Of a stretch of DNA of 64,000 nucleotides, positions 57,203-64,000 are shown in pieces; the stretch's first letter is position 1, and each line of letters opens with the position of its first letter. The notes under the pieces were generated by a model. That model had not been told where the DNA came from, did no database searches, and saw nothing but the letters and a program-made list of their open reading frames with translations. The DNA comes from Paracidovorax citrulli (GTDB lineage: Bacteria > Pseudomonadota > Gammaproteobacteria > Burkholderiales > Burkholderiaceae_C), in NCBI RefSeq assembly GCF_900100305.1, contig NZ_FNEY01000005.1, positions 1 through 64,000 on the forward strand, in the 5' to 3' direction. A program made the position numbers and the translations under genes.

Positions 57203-57863
57203 ATTCCAGTCCCTGCCAGAGCCAGAACGACAGCGTGAGCATGATGGCGCCCGTGAGCCCATCGAGCAGGCGCCAGGCCACCGGCTTCGCGAACACGCCC
57301 TGCAGCTGCCGCCCCGCGAAGGCGAGCATCAGGAACCACAGCAGGCTGGCCGATGCCGCGCCGGCCACGAACACCCACTTGAGGCAGCCCTCCTGCCGGG
57401 CGCCGATGGAGCCCACGAGCACCACGGTGTCCAGGTACACATGCGGGTTGAGCAGCGTGATCGCGGCCAGGGTGCCCAGCACGCCCAGCAGGCCCTGGCG
57501 GGTGCGCTCGCCGTCCGTGCGCAGGCCGGCGCCCGCACCGAACAACGCCCGGTGCCATGCGAACAGCCCATAGGCCAGCAGGAACACGGCGCCGCCCAGG
57601 GTGAGCACGCGCGCCAGGCCCGGAGCGCTCTCCAGCAGCTTCGCCATGCCGGCCACGCCGGCGCCGATCAGCGCCGCGTCGGCCAGCACGCACAGGGCCA
57701 CGCAGGCCCGCACGTGCCGCCCGGCGACCGCCTGGCGCAGCACGTAGGCGTTCTGCGCGCCGATGGAGACGATCAGGGACATGCAGACCGTGAAGCCGGC
57801 CAGCCAGGCGGCGGACGCGGCCCCGCCGGAGAACAGGGAAGAGGAAGGAAGAAGTGCCCACAT
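57201..57863 (-). CDS. argO: LysE/ArgO family amino-acid exporter
   Basis: A 220-residue inner-membrane exporter with six predicted helices and the LysE-family marks IVSIGAQNAYVLRQA near residue 35 and LLNPHVYLDTVVLVGS near residue 140. It exports arginine or lysine (or toxic analogues such as canavanine) when intracellular levels rise. It is divergent from an ArgP-like LysR regulator across a 70-bp AT-rich region, the standard argO/argP arrangement. Confidence 0.92.
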   Translation of the reverse strand: MWALLPSSSLFSGGAASAAWLAGFTVCMSLIVSIGAQNAYVLRQAVAGRHVRACVALCVLADAALIGAGVAGMAKLLESAPGLARVLTLGGAVFLLAYGLFAWHRALFGAGAGLRTDGERTRQGLLGVLGTLAAITLLNPHVYLDTVVLVGSIGARQEGCLKWVFVAGAASASLLWFLMLAFAGRQLQGVFAKPVAWRLLDGLTGAIMLTLSFWLWQGLE

Positions 57864-57933
57864 GCGACCGATTCTGGGCGGGTGTAAAAATTATGTAAAC
57901 TTAAAAACTCTAACCTTCATTAAGTATTGCTTC

Positions 57934-58890
57934 ATGCTGGACTACGCCGGACTCGAGGCCCTCGCGGCCGTGGTGCGCGAGGGCAGTTTCGAACGTGCGG
58001 CGCGGCGCCTGCACGTCACGCCTTCGGCGGTCTCGCAGCGCGTCAAGCAACTGGAAGAGCGTGCGGGACAGGTGCTGGTACAGCGCGGTACCCCCTGCAC
58101 GGGCACCGAGGCCGGACGCCGGCTGTGCCTGCACCTGGAGCAGGTGGCCCTCCTGGAAAACGAACTGCGGCGGGTCCACCCCGCGCTGGTGCCCGATGCC
58201 CACGCGCCTGCGCCCACGGTCAAGCTGGCGGTGAACGACGATTCGCTGTCCACCTGGTTCATGGACGCGATGGCGGCCTTCGCCGAAGGCGGCAACGAAT
58301 TGCTGGACGTGCGCATCGACGACCAGGAGCACACCGCGCAGCGGCTGCGCGAAGGCGAGGTGATCGCCGCCGTGACGGCCACCGCCGGCGCCATCGCGGG
58401 CTGCAACACCTGGCCGCTGGGCTCCATGCACTACGTGGCGGCGGCCAGCCCGGCCTTCGTGCGCCGCCATTTCGGGCCGGACACGGGCGGGGTGACCCAG
58501 GACACCATCGCGCAGGCGCCGATGATGGTGTACAGCCGCAACGACCGCCTGCAGGACCAGTGGCTGCAGCGCCAGGGCCTCGGCTCGCGCCGCCATCCGC
58601 CCCGCCACTTCCTGCCGTCCAACCAGGGCTTCCTGCGCAGCTGCGAGATGGGCATCGGCTGGGGCATGCACCCCACGGTGCTGATCGAGCGGCAGCTCGC
58701 GGACGGCACGCTGGTGGAGATGCTGCCGGGCACCGGCATGGACGTGGCGCTCTACTGGGCCCACCCGCGTTCGGCCCAGGCGGGGCTGGAGCGGCTCACG
58801 CAGTGCGTCATGGCGGCGGCGCAGGCCTGGCTGGGCGCGGATGCCGGCAGGCGGCGGGCGGGGACGCCGCGCAAGCCGCCGAAGAAATAG
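57934..58890 (+). CDS. argP: LysR-family regulator ArgP
   Basis: A 318-residue LysR protein. The HTH (EALAAVVREGSFERAARRLH then VTPSAVSQRVKQLEERAG) and the effector domain with LAVNDDSLSTWF match ArgP/LysG, which activates argO in response to arginine and represses it with lysine. It is transcribed away from argO; the 70 bp between them (57864-57933) is strikingly AT-rich for this genome and must hold both promoters and the ArgP operator. The C-terminus is a Lys/Arg-rich tail. Confidence 0.92.
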   Translation: MLDYAGLEALAAVVREGSFERAARRLHVTPSAVSQRVKQLEERAGQVLVQRGTPCTGTEAGRRLCLHLEQVALLENELRRVHPALVPDAHAPAPTVKLAVNDDSLSTWFMDAMAAFAEGGNELLDVRIDDQEHTAQRLREGEVIAAVTATAGAIAGCNTWPLGSMHYVAAASPAFVRRHFGPDTGGVTQDTIAQAPMMVYSRNDRLQDQWLQRQGLGSRRHPPRHFLPSNQGFLRSCEMGIGWGMHPTVLIERQLADGTLVEMLPGTGMDVALYWAHPRSAQAGLERLTQCVMAAAQAWLGADAGRRRAGTPRKPPKK

Positions 58891-58900
58891 CCCGCCCGGG

Positions 58901-59404
58901 TCAATTCCCCCCGACTTCCACGCGCACGGGCAGCCCTGGAACCGGCACCTGCGCCAGCGCGCGGCGCCGCGCGGGCGACACGGCCCCTGCGGCGGCCGGG
59001 CGTGCCACCAGGTCGGCCAGCGTCACGCCGTCGAGCACCGCCAGGTAGCTCTGGGTGGCCTGCGCGAGCGCGCCCCGCAGCAGGCAGTGCCCGGTGAGGC
59101 GGCACTGGTTCACCGCCGGGTCGAAGCACTCCACCATGTCGAAATCGCTCTCCGTGAGGCGCACCACGTCACCCAGGCGGATGCTGGCGGCAGGCACGCG
59201 CAGGCGCAGGCCGCCTCCCCGTCCGCGCGTGGTGTCCAGCAGGCCCTGCGCGGCCAGCGCCTGGACGATCTTCATGAGGTGGCTGCGCGAGATGCCATGC
59301 TGCCCGGCCACCTCGGTGATGGTCACGGGCTGCGCGCGCCCCTCGCAGGCGGCGCAATACATCAGTACGCGCAGGGCGTAGTCGGTCCATTGGGTGAGGC
59401 GCAT
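58901..59404 (-). CDS. nsrR: Rrf2-family nitric-oxide sensor NsrR
   Basis: The 167-residue protein has an Rrf2 winged helix (RLTQWTDYALRVLMYCA; HGISRSHLMKIVQALAAQG) and the three cysteines that ligate the NO-sensitive Fe-S cluster, Cys93, Cys101 and Cys107, in the NsrR spacing. NO destroys the cluster and relieves repression. It is divergent from the NO-repair gene ytfE, with operator-like palindromes between. The C-terminus is longer than in E. coli NsrR and Ala/Arg-rich. Confidence 0.93.
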   Translation of the reverse strand: MRLTQWTDYALRVLMYCAACEGRAQPVTITEVAGQHGISRSHLMKIVQALAAQGLLDTTRGRGGGLRLRVPAASIRLGDVVRLTESDFDMVECFDPAVNQCRLTGHCLLRGALAQATQSYLAVLDGVTLADLVARPAAAGAVSPARRRALAQVPVPGLPVRVEVGGN

Positions 59405-59460
59405 GGCGTTTGCGTTGGATCAATCCGAAAGAGTCTCTTCGGATGAATCTTATTGCATAA

Positions 59461-59483
59461 AATATTCATCAGAAATGAATCTT
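59461..59483. promoter_or_regulatory. NsrR-like operator upstream of ytfE
   Basis: Read on the minus strand, AAGATTCATTT, one base, then TGATGAATATT matches the 11-1-11 NsrR consensus (AAGATGCATTT-N-AAATGCATCTT) at 17 of 22 positions; the first half matches 10 of 11. It lies just before the ytfE ribosome-binding site. A second palindrome (TCCGAA 59424-59429 with TTCGGA 59438-59443) and a half-site GATGAATCTT (59442-59451) lie nearer nsrR. Confidence 0.72.
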
Positions 59484-59495
59484 TAAGGAGCCCCC

Positions 59496-60245
59496 ATGAA
59501 TGCACGCCTTCCCGATGCCCTGCCTGCCGCCACGATCGACTCCCGGCAGACGCTGGGCCAGATCGCCGTGTCGCTGCCCGGCGCCACGGCGGTGTTCCGC
59601 AGGCTGCACCTGGATTTCTGCTGGGGCGGGCAGGTGAGCCTGGCGCAGGCCGCGGCCGACAAGGGCCTGGACCTCGCCGCGCTGCAGGCCGAGCTTGCCG
59701 CCCTGCAACGCGATGGCGCCGCCCCCGATCCGGCACTGGACACCGGCACGCTGCTCGATCACATCGTGGCGCGCTACCACGAGGTCCATCGCGCGCAGTT
59801 GCCCGAACTGATCCGCATGGCGCGGCGCGTGGAGGCGGTGCACCGGGAGCATCCGCGGGTGCCTGCGGGCCTGGCCGACCTGCTGGAGGCCACGCAGGGG
59901 GAACTGCTGTCGCACATGCTCAAGGAAGAGCGCGTGCTGTTTCCCATGCTCCGGGGCGGCGGCGACGCCTTCGCGGGCCCGCCCATCGCCATGATGCGCG
60001 CAGAGCACACGGAGCACGGAGAGACGCTGGAACGGCTCGCGGCCCTCACCGGGCAGATGACGCCGCCGCCGGGCGCCTGCAACACGTGGCGCGCTCTCTA
60101 CGCGGGGCTGGAGCAGTTCCGCGACGACCTCGTCGAGCACATCCACCTGGAAAACAACGTGCTGTTCCCGCGCTTCGACGGCACGGCCGCCGCACCCCGG
60201 GGCTGCGGCGCGACTGACGGTGCAGGCGCGTGCGGATGCCGCTGA
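59496..60245 (+). CDS. ytfE: Iron-sulfur cluster repair di-iron protein (YtfE/Ric/ScdA)
   Basis: The 249-residue protein has an N-terminal ScdA-type domain (TLGQIAVSLPGATAVFRRLHLDFCWGG, in parts, with the conserved FCWGG) and a hemerythrin-like four-helix bundle. Its ligands are His/Glu in DHIVARYHEVHR, SHMLKEERVLFP, RAEHTEHGE and HIHLENNVLFPR. It donates iron to, or repairs, Fe-S clusters damaged by NO or peroxide. A Cys-rich tail (CGATDGAGACGC) is unusual. AAGGAG precedes the ATG. Adjacent divergent nsrR and downstream globin make an NO-defence unit. Confidence 0.94.
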   Translation: MNARLPDALPAATIDSRQTLGQIAVSLPGATAVFRRLHLDFCWGGQVSLAQAAADKGLDLAALQAELAALQRDGAAPDPALDTGTLLDHIVARYHEVHRAQLPELIRMARRVEAVHREHPRVPAGLADLLEATQGELLSHMLKEERVLFPMLRGGGDAFAGPPIAMMRAEHTEHGETLERLAALTGQMTPPPGACNTWRALYAGLEQFRDDLVEHIHLENNVLFPRFDGTAAAPRGCGATDGAGACGCR

Positions 60246-60273
60246 TACCGTGCAGGACAATCCACACCTTGCC

Positions 60274-60705
60274 ATGCCCGACCAAGCCCCTCTTCCCGAC
60301 ACCATCGCCCCGTCCCCGCTGGACCACGGCGCCATCGCCGCGCTCGTCCACGGGTTCTATGCGGACGTGCGCGCCCATCCGCTGCTCGGCCCGGTCTTCG
60401 AGGAGGCTCTGGGGGACCGGTGGGAGCCGCACCTGGCGCGCATGGTGGATTTCTGGGCCACGGTGGCGCTGGGCGCGCGGAGCTACCGCGGCAATGTGCA
60501 AAAGCGCCACATGGCCCTGCAGGGCGTGACGCCCGCGCATTTCGCGGCCTGGGTGGGGCTGTGGAAGCAGCACACGGAGCGCCGCTTCGCGCCGGACGTC
60601 GCGCACGACCTGCAGCAGGCGGCGCATGGCGTGGCGCGCAACCTGTTCCGCGCCCTGATGGGGCGGCTGCCGGATTTCGCGGAACCCGCCGGCCACGGGC
60701 ACTGA
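60274..60705 (+). CDS. Group III truncated haemoglobin
   Basis: The 143-residue protein is a group III truncated globin: LVHGFYADVRAHPLLGPVFEEAL for helices A-C, the DFWATVALGARSYRGN region, and LQGVTPAHFAAWVGLWKQH around the proximal haem ligand area. Such globins bind O2 or NO and are often co-regulated with NO-stress genes, fitting the position 28 bp behind ytfE. A GTG at 60220, inside ytfE, is an alternative start that would couple the two genes. The proximal His could not be fixed with certainty by eye. Confidence 0.87.
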   Translation: MPDQAPLPDTIAPSPLDHGAIAALVHGFYADVRAHPLLGPVFEEALGDRWEPHLARMVDFWATVALGARSYRGNVQKRHMALQGVTPAHFAAWVGLWKQHTERRFAPDVAHDLQQAAHGVARNLFRALMGRLPDFAEPAGHGH

Positions 60706-60729
60706 GCCCGCCATGGCCGGCCGGCCCTG

Positions 60730-60951
60730 TCAACCCTTGCGGGCGGCGCGCAGCGGTACCAGCAGGTGCGAGAGGCCGTTGTGGTCGATCTCGTGCATCA
60801 GCGCCAGCAGGCGGCCGATGTCGCCGGGCGGGAAGCCCTCGCGGGCGAACCAGTTGAGGTAGTTGCCGGGCAGGTCGGCGATCGCCGTGCCCTTGTGCTT
60901 GCCGTAGGGCATGACCACCGTGACGAGCCGCTCGAGCTGTGCCGGGTCCAT
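60730..60951 (-). CDS. DUF3820 family protein
   Basis: A 73-residue protein with the DUF3820 pattern: VVMPYGKHKGTAIADLPGNYLNWFAREG and a C-terminal helix. Family members are small cytoplasmic proteins, some named putative quorum-sensing-regulated virulence factors, without a proven role. It lies 14 bp downstream of the SUI1-type gene on the same strand and probably shares its transcript. Confidence 0.85.
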   Translation of the reverse strand: MDPAQLERLVTVVMPYGKHKGTAIADLPGNYLNWFAREGFPPGDIGRLLALMHEIDHNGLSHLLVPLRAARKG

Positions 60952-60965
60952 GGCCGTACTCCCCC

Positions 60966-61331
60966 TCACCCGCCCGCGCGCCTGACCTTGTGGCCCAGCG
61001 CCTGGAGCGCCTGCATGACGCGCTCCACATGGTCGCCCTGCACTTCGATCACGCCGTCCTTGGCGGTGCCGCCCGTGCCGCAGGCGGCCTTGAGCTGCTT
61101 GCCCAGCTGGGCCAGCTCGGCCGCGGGCAGCGCCACGCCCTTCACCACGGTCACCGCCTTGCCGCCCCGGCCCTTGGTCTCGCGGGAGACGCGCACGATG
61201 CCGTCGCCCGCCGGCACCGCTGCCGCGCGCGCGGCGGCGCAGGCGCATTGCGCGACCGGCTGGCGGCACGCGGGGCACATGCGGCCGGATTCGGTCGAAT
61301 AGACGAGGCCGCCCAGGTCGCTCAGGCGCAT
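60966..61331 (-). CDS. yciH: SUI1/eIF1-like translation initiation factor (YciH)
   Basis: The 121-residue protein has an N-terminal zinc-knuckle-like CPACRQPVAQCAC and a C-terminal SUI1 domain with KGRGGKAVTVVKG, CGTGGTAKDGVIEVQGDH and the final helix VMQALQALGHKVRRAG. Bacterial YciH binds the 30S subunit and affects initiation fidelity, in some reports under stress. The cysteine module is missing from the E. coli protein and common in betaproteobacteria. It starts a two-gene unit with the DUF3820 gene, divergent from the helicase gene. Confidence 0.92.
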   Translation of the reverse strand: MRLSDLGGLVYSTESGRMCPACRQPVAQCACAAARAAAVPAGDGIVRVSRETKGRGGKAVTVVKGVALPAAELAQLGKQLKAACGTGGTAKDGVIEVQGDHVERVMQALQALGHKVRRAGG

Positions 61332-61479
61332 GGAAGGCTCCGGTGGAGGCCGGCGGCGGGGGCGGACGCGGAGGTGGCGGCAGGACTGGGCATGGCGCGA
61401 TTATCCGGGGCATGCGGCGGTGCCGCACAATCCGCGGGGAGCGCCCCCGCGCTCCCTCTTGTTTTCCCGTTGTTGTTCC

Positions 61480-62868
61480 ATGGCCGCTGCGTCTTCCATG
61501 CCCCGGCCCCCTGCCCTCCCGCCCGCCATGCCCTTTGCCGCCCTCGGCCTCTCGCCCGCCCTCGTCCACGCCGCCGGTGCCCTGGGCTTCGACACGCCCA
61601 CGCCCATCCAGGCGCAGGCCATTCCCGCCGTGCTGGACGGGGGCGACGTGCTGGGCCGCGCGCAAACGGGCTCGGGCAAGACGGCCGCCTTCGGCCTGCC
61701 GCTGCTGCAGCGGCTCCTGCCGCAAGCGCAGCAGGCCGGCGCCCGCCCCGGGCCGCGGCGCCCGGGCGCCCTGGTGCTGGTGCCCACGCGCGAACTGGCC
61801 GCCCAGGTGGGCGAGGTGCTGCGCGACCTGGCGGGCCATCTGCCCGGGCCGCGGCTGAAGATCGCGATCGCGTGCGGCGGGGTGTCCATCAACCCGCAGT
61901 TGATGGCCCTGCGCGGCGGCGCGGACGCGGTGGTGGCCACGCCGGGCCGGCTGCTGGACCTCGTGGAGCACAACGCCCTGTCGCTCTCGCAGGTGCGGGC
62001 GCTGGTGCTGGACGAGGCCGACCGGCTGCTGGACCTGGGATTCGCCGAAGAGCTGCAGCGCGTGCTCGCATTGCTGCCGGCGCAGCGCCAGAACCTGCTG
62101 TTTTCCGCCACCTTCGAGCCGGGCGTGGCCCGGCTGGCCGAGGGCCTGTTGCGCGATCCGCTGCGCATCGAAATCGCCGGAGCGCCCGGCACGGCGCCCG
62201 ACATCGCCCAGCGCGCCATCGCGGTGGAAGCACCGCGCCGCACCCAGCTGCTGAAGCAGTTGCTCACGCAGGAGCCCGGCTGGACGCGGGTGCTGGTGTT
62301 CGTGGCCACCCAGTACGCGGCCGAGCATGTCGCGGAAAAGCTCTACCAGTCCGGCATCTACGCATCGCCCTTCCACGGCGGCCTGAGCCAGGGCACGCGC
62401 CGGCAGGTGCTGCAGGAATTCCGCGACGAACGCTGGCAGGTGCTGGTGACCACCGACCTGGCCGCGCGCGGCATCGACATCGCCGGGCTGCCGGCCGTCG
62501 TCAACTACGACCTGCCCCGCGCCGCGGCCGACTACGTGCACCGCATCGGCCGCACGGGGCGTGCCGGCGCCAGCGGCGTGGCGGTCAGCTTCGTCACCCC
62601 CGAGGCCGCGCCCCACTGGCGGCTGCTCGCCCGGCGGCACGGCCTGCAGGCGCTGCCGGTGGAGCAGGTCGCGGGATTCGAGGTGGCGCTCGCGCCCGCT
62701 GCGCAGGAGACCGGCGCCACAGAGGATGCGCCCGCGCGCCCCGGCAAGCTGCCGCCGGGCACGGGCGGCATCAAGGGGCGGCGCCCGAGCAAGAAGGACA
62801 AGCTGCGGGCCGCTGCTGCGGCGGCCGCCGCGCAGGCCGGCGGCACCGGGAACCCCACAGTGGATTGA
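61480..62868 (+). CDS. rhlE: DEAD-box RNA helicase (RhlE-like)
   Basis: A 462-residue DEAD-box helicase with the Q motif (GFDTPTPIQAQAIP), motif I AQTGSGKT, Ia PTRELAAQ, motif II LDEADRLLD, III SAT, and C-terminal motifs TDLAARGIDI and HRIGRTGR. The tail is Lys-rich (GRRPSKKDKLR) as in RhlE, which acts in ribosome assembly and RNA decay. An internal ATG at 61528, right before PFAALGLS, is an alternative start nearer to the family N-terminus. Confidence 0.92.
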   Translation: MAAASSMPRPPALPPAMPFAALGLSPALVHAAGALGFDTPTPIQAQAIPAVLDGGDVLGRAQTGSGKTAAFGLPLLQRLLPQAQQAGARPGPRRPGALVLVPTRELAAQVGEVLRDLAGHLPGPRLKIAIACGGVSINPQLMALRGGADAVVATPGRLLDLVEHNALSLSQVRALVLDEADRLLDLGFAEELQRVLALLPAQRQNLLFSATFEPGVARLAEGLLRDPLRIEIAGAPGTAPDIAQRAIAVEAPRRTQLLKQLLTQEPGWTRVLVFVATQYAAEHVAEKLYQSGIYASPFHGGLSQGTRRQVLQEFRDERWQVLVTTDLAARGIDIAGLPAVVNYDLPRAAADYVHRIGRTGRAGASGVAVSFVTPEAAPHWRLLARRHGLQALPVEQVAGFEVALAPAAQETGATEDAPARPGKLPPGTGGIKGRRPSKKDKLRAAAAAAAAQAGGTGNPTVD

Positions 62869-62920
62869 GACCGGGCGACAGGCCGGCGGGCAGAGCCGGC
62901 GGGCCGCCGTTCAGGTGGCG

Positions 62921-63316
62921 TCAGTCCCCGCCGTCGCCTCCGCCATCCGAACCATCCGCGCCGCCGTCGGCACCGTCGCCGTCCTCGGCATGCGGGCCGT
63001 CGCCGCCGGAGTCCGCCGGCCGCGCGGCCGGCTTGCGGGGCATGCCTTCGCCGGGCTTGGCGACGATCTCCACGTAGAACTGCGCATCGCCGGACTGCGC
63101 CACGCCGTCGATCAGGCGGGTGATGTCTTCCACCTGCACGCTGCGCGCATCGTCCTGCGTGCGGCCGAAGCGGCAGTCGAAGTCCCAGTAGCGCGCGCCC
63201 TCGGGCAGCGCGCGGCGGCGCTCGCGGCGCAGGTAGCGGTGGATGTCGTGGCGGGCCGCGTCCAGCAGCCGGTAGCGGTTCTTGCCGTCGATATGGAGCA
63301 CATAGGTCTTTCGCAT
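62921..63316 (-). CDS. DUF6172 family protein
   Basis: 131 residues. The N-terminal 75 residues match the DUF6172 pattern seen in proteobacteria: RKTYVLHIDGKNRYRLLDA, YLRRERRRALPEGA, WDFDCRFG. After residue 95 the protein becomes an acidic Gly/Asp tail (GDGADGGADGSDGGGDGGD), a simple-sequence extension probably made by slippage. No signal peptide or catalytic motif is visible. Function unknown. Confidence 0.75.
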   Translation of the reverse strand: MRKTYVLHIDGKNRYRLLDAARHDIHRYLRRERRRALPEGARYWDFDCRFGRTQDDARSVQVEDITRLIDGVAQSGDAQFYVEIVAKPGEGMPRKPAARPADSGGDGPHAEDGDGADGGADGSDGGGDGGD

Positions 63317-63407
63317 GCGCCCATCGTAACCTGCCCGCGCCTGGGCACTATGATTTCAATAGCAACGCGCGACGAATGGAAAAGCTTCGCGGTGGCCCGG
63401 CGCGGCT

Positions 63408-64000
63408 CTAAACGCGCGGCGGTGCGGGATAGGCCGGGTCGGTGTAGCCCGGCGTGGAGGGGTGGCCCGGCGCCACCATGCCATCCACCAGGGCTTCGTC
63501 TTCCGGCGTGACGGTGTATTCGAGCGCAGGTGCGTAGTCCTGCCACTGGGCCAGGGTGCGCGGGCCCGCGATGACGGCGCTGACCGCCCGGTGGGCCAAT
63601 ACCCAGGCGGTGGCGAACTGGGCCAGCGTCACGCCGCGGGCCTCGGCGTGCCGCTTCAGTTCCTGCGCCAGCACCAGCGATTCGTGGCGGAATTCGGTTT
63701 CCGCGATGCGCCTGTCGCCCCGCCCGGCGCGCGTGCCGCCGCGGGCGCCTCGCCCGGCAGGTACTTGCCGGTGAGCACGCCGCGCGCGATGGGGCTGTAG
63801 GGCACCACGCCCAGGCCGTGGTGCGCGCAGGCCGGCAGGATCTCGACCTCCGGCATGCGGTTGAGCAGGTTGTAGTAGGGCTGGCAGACCACGGGCCCGG
63901 GCATGCCGATGCGCGCGGCGCCGTGCACCAGCTCGGCGATGCGCCACGCGCGGAAGTTAGAGACGCCCCAGTAGCGGATCTTGCCCGCGCGCAGCAGCGC
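63408..64000 (-). pseudogene. Aldo/keto reductase, frameshifted and cut by the window edge
   Basis: The minus strand from 64000 reads KIRYWGVSNFRAWRIAELV, GMPGPVVCQPYYNLLNRMPE and VVPYSPIARGVLTGKYLPGE, a typical aldo/keto reductase (NADPH-dependent carbonyl reduction, (beta/alpha)8 barrel). After about 63735 the frame must shift by one base to continue with RIAETEFRHESLVLAQELK through AGPRTLAQWQDY to the stop at 63408. A GC-rich run (CGCGCGCCGGGCGGGG) at the shift point could reflect a real one-base insertion or a sequence error. The 5' part lies outside the window. Confidence 0.8.

Overview
The window is very G+C-rich, densely coded chromosomal DNA from a betaproteobacterium of the family Comamonadaceae. 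It is most likely a plant-pathogenic Acidovorax/Paracidovorax (avenae/citrulli group). The reasons are the comamonad-type housekeeping genes (EarP/EF-P pair, PhaR, Bug-type binding proteins, IPTL-CTERM protein), a repeat family of the kind seen in these genomes, and a type III effector-like gene behind a textbook plant-inducible-promoter (PIP) box. Genus-level placement is inference; no rRNA gene is present.

Layout. 1-6240: the right end of an integrated element (prophage or island). It has a chain of small, stop/start-coupled genes (Lar-like, DUF5131, HD hydrolase, several unknowns), an excisionase-like HTH gene and a convergent tyrosine integrase that abuts tRNA-Val(TAC). 6244-9538: hupB, pgsA, uvrC core genes. 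9612-20198: a leftward peptide uptake and degradation cluster with an RpiR-type regulator, isoaspartyl peptidase, GsiABCD-type ABC transporter, DmpA-type aminopeptidase, M55 D-aminopeptidase and Asp/Glu racemase. 20425-25746: two Bug-type binding proteins, an HMG-CoA-lyase-like enzyme and a CoA-transferase, with a divergent LysR regulator. 25743-27556: earP and efp. 27771-28801: PIP box and a putative ADP-ribosyltransferase effector. 28854-35438: MFS carrier, fossil metal-transporter tail, rimO, phaR and several small exported or stress proteins.

35499-39217: an IPTL-CTERM surface protein with a structured leader, a wrecked chemotaxis-receptor gene, an integrase remnant and tRNA-Val(GAC). 39301-52443: core genes relA, an alpha/beta hydrolase, 3-hydroxybutyrate dehydrogenase, a SIMPL protein, ompR/envZ, ispF/ispD, mfd and a membrane protein. 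52456-55342: tannase-family esterase and LuxR-type regulator. 55496-58890: serB, metQ-like binding protein, and argO/argP as a divergent pair. 58901-60705: a nitric-oxide response module (nsrR, ytfE, truncated globin) with a good NsrR-like operator. 60730-64000: small conserved proteins, an RNA helicase and a frameshifted aldo/keto reductase cut by the window edge.

Functional picture: most of the window is stable core genome. The accessory signals cluster at the two tRNA-Val genes (both with integrase traces), at the effector locus next to efp, and at two intergenic repeats placed just behind stop codons.
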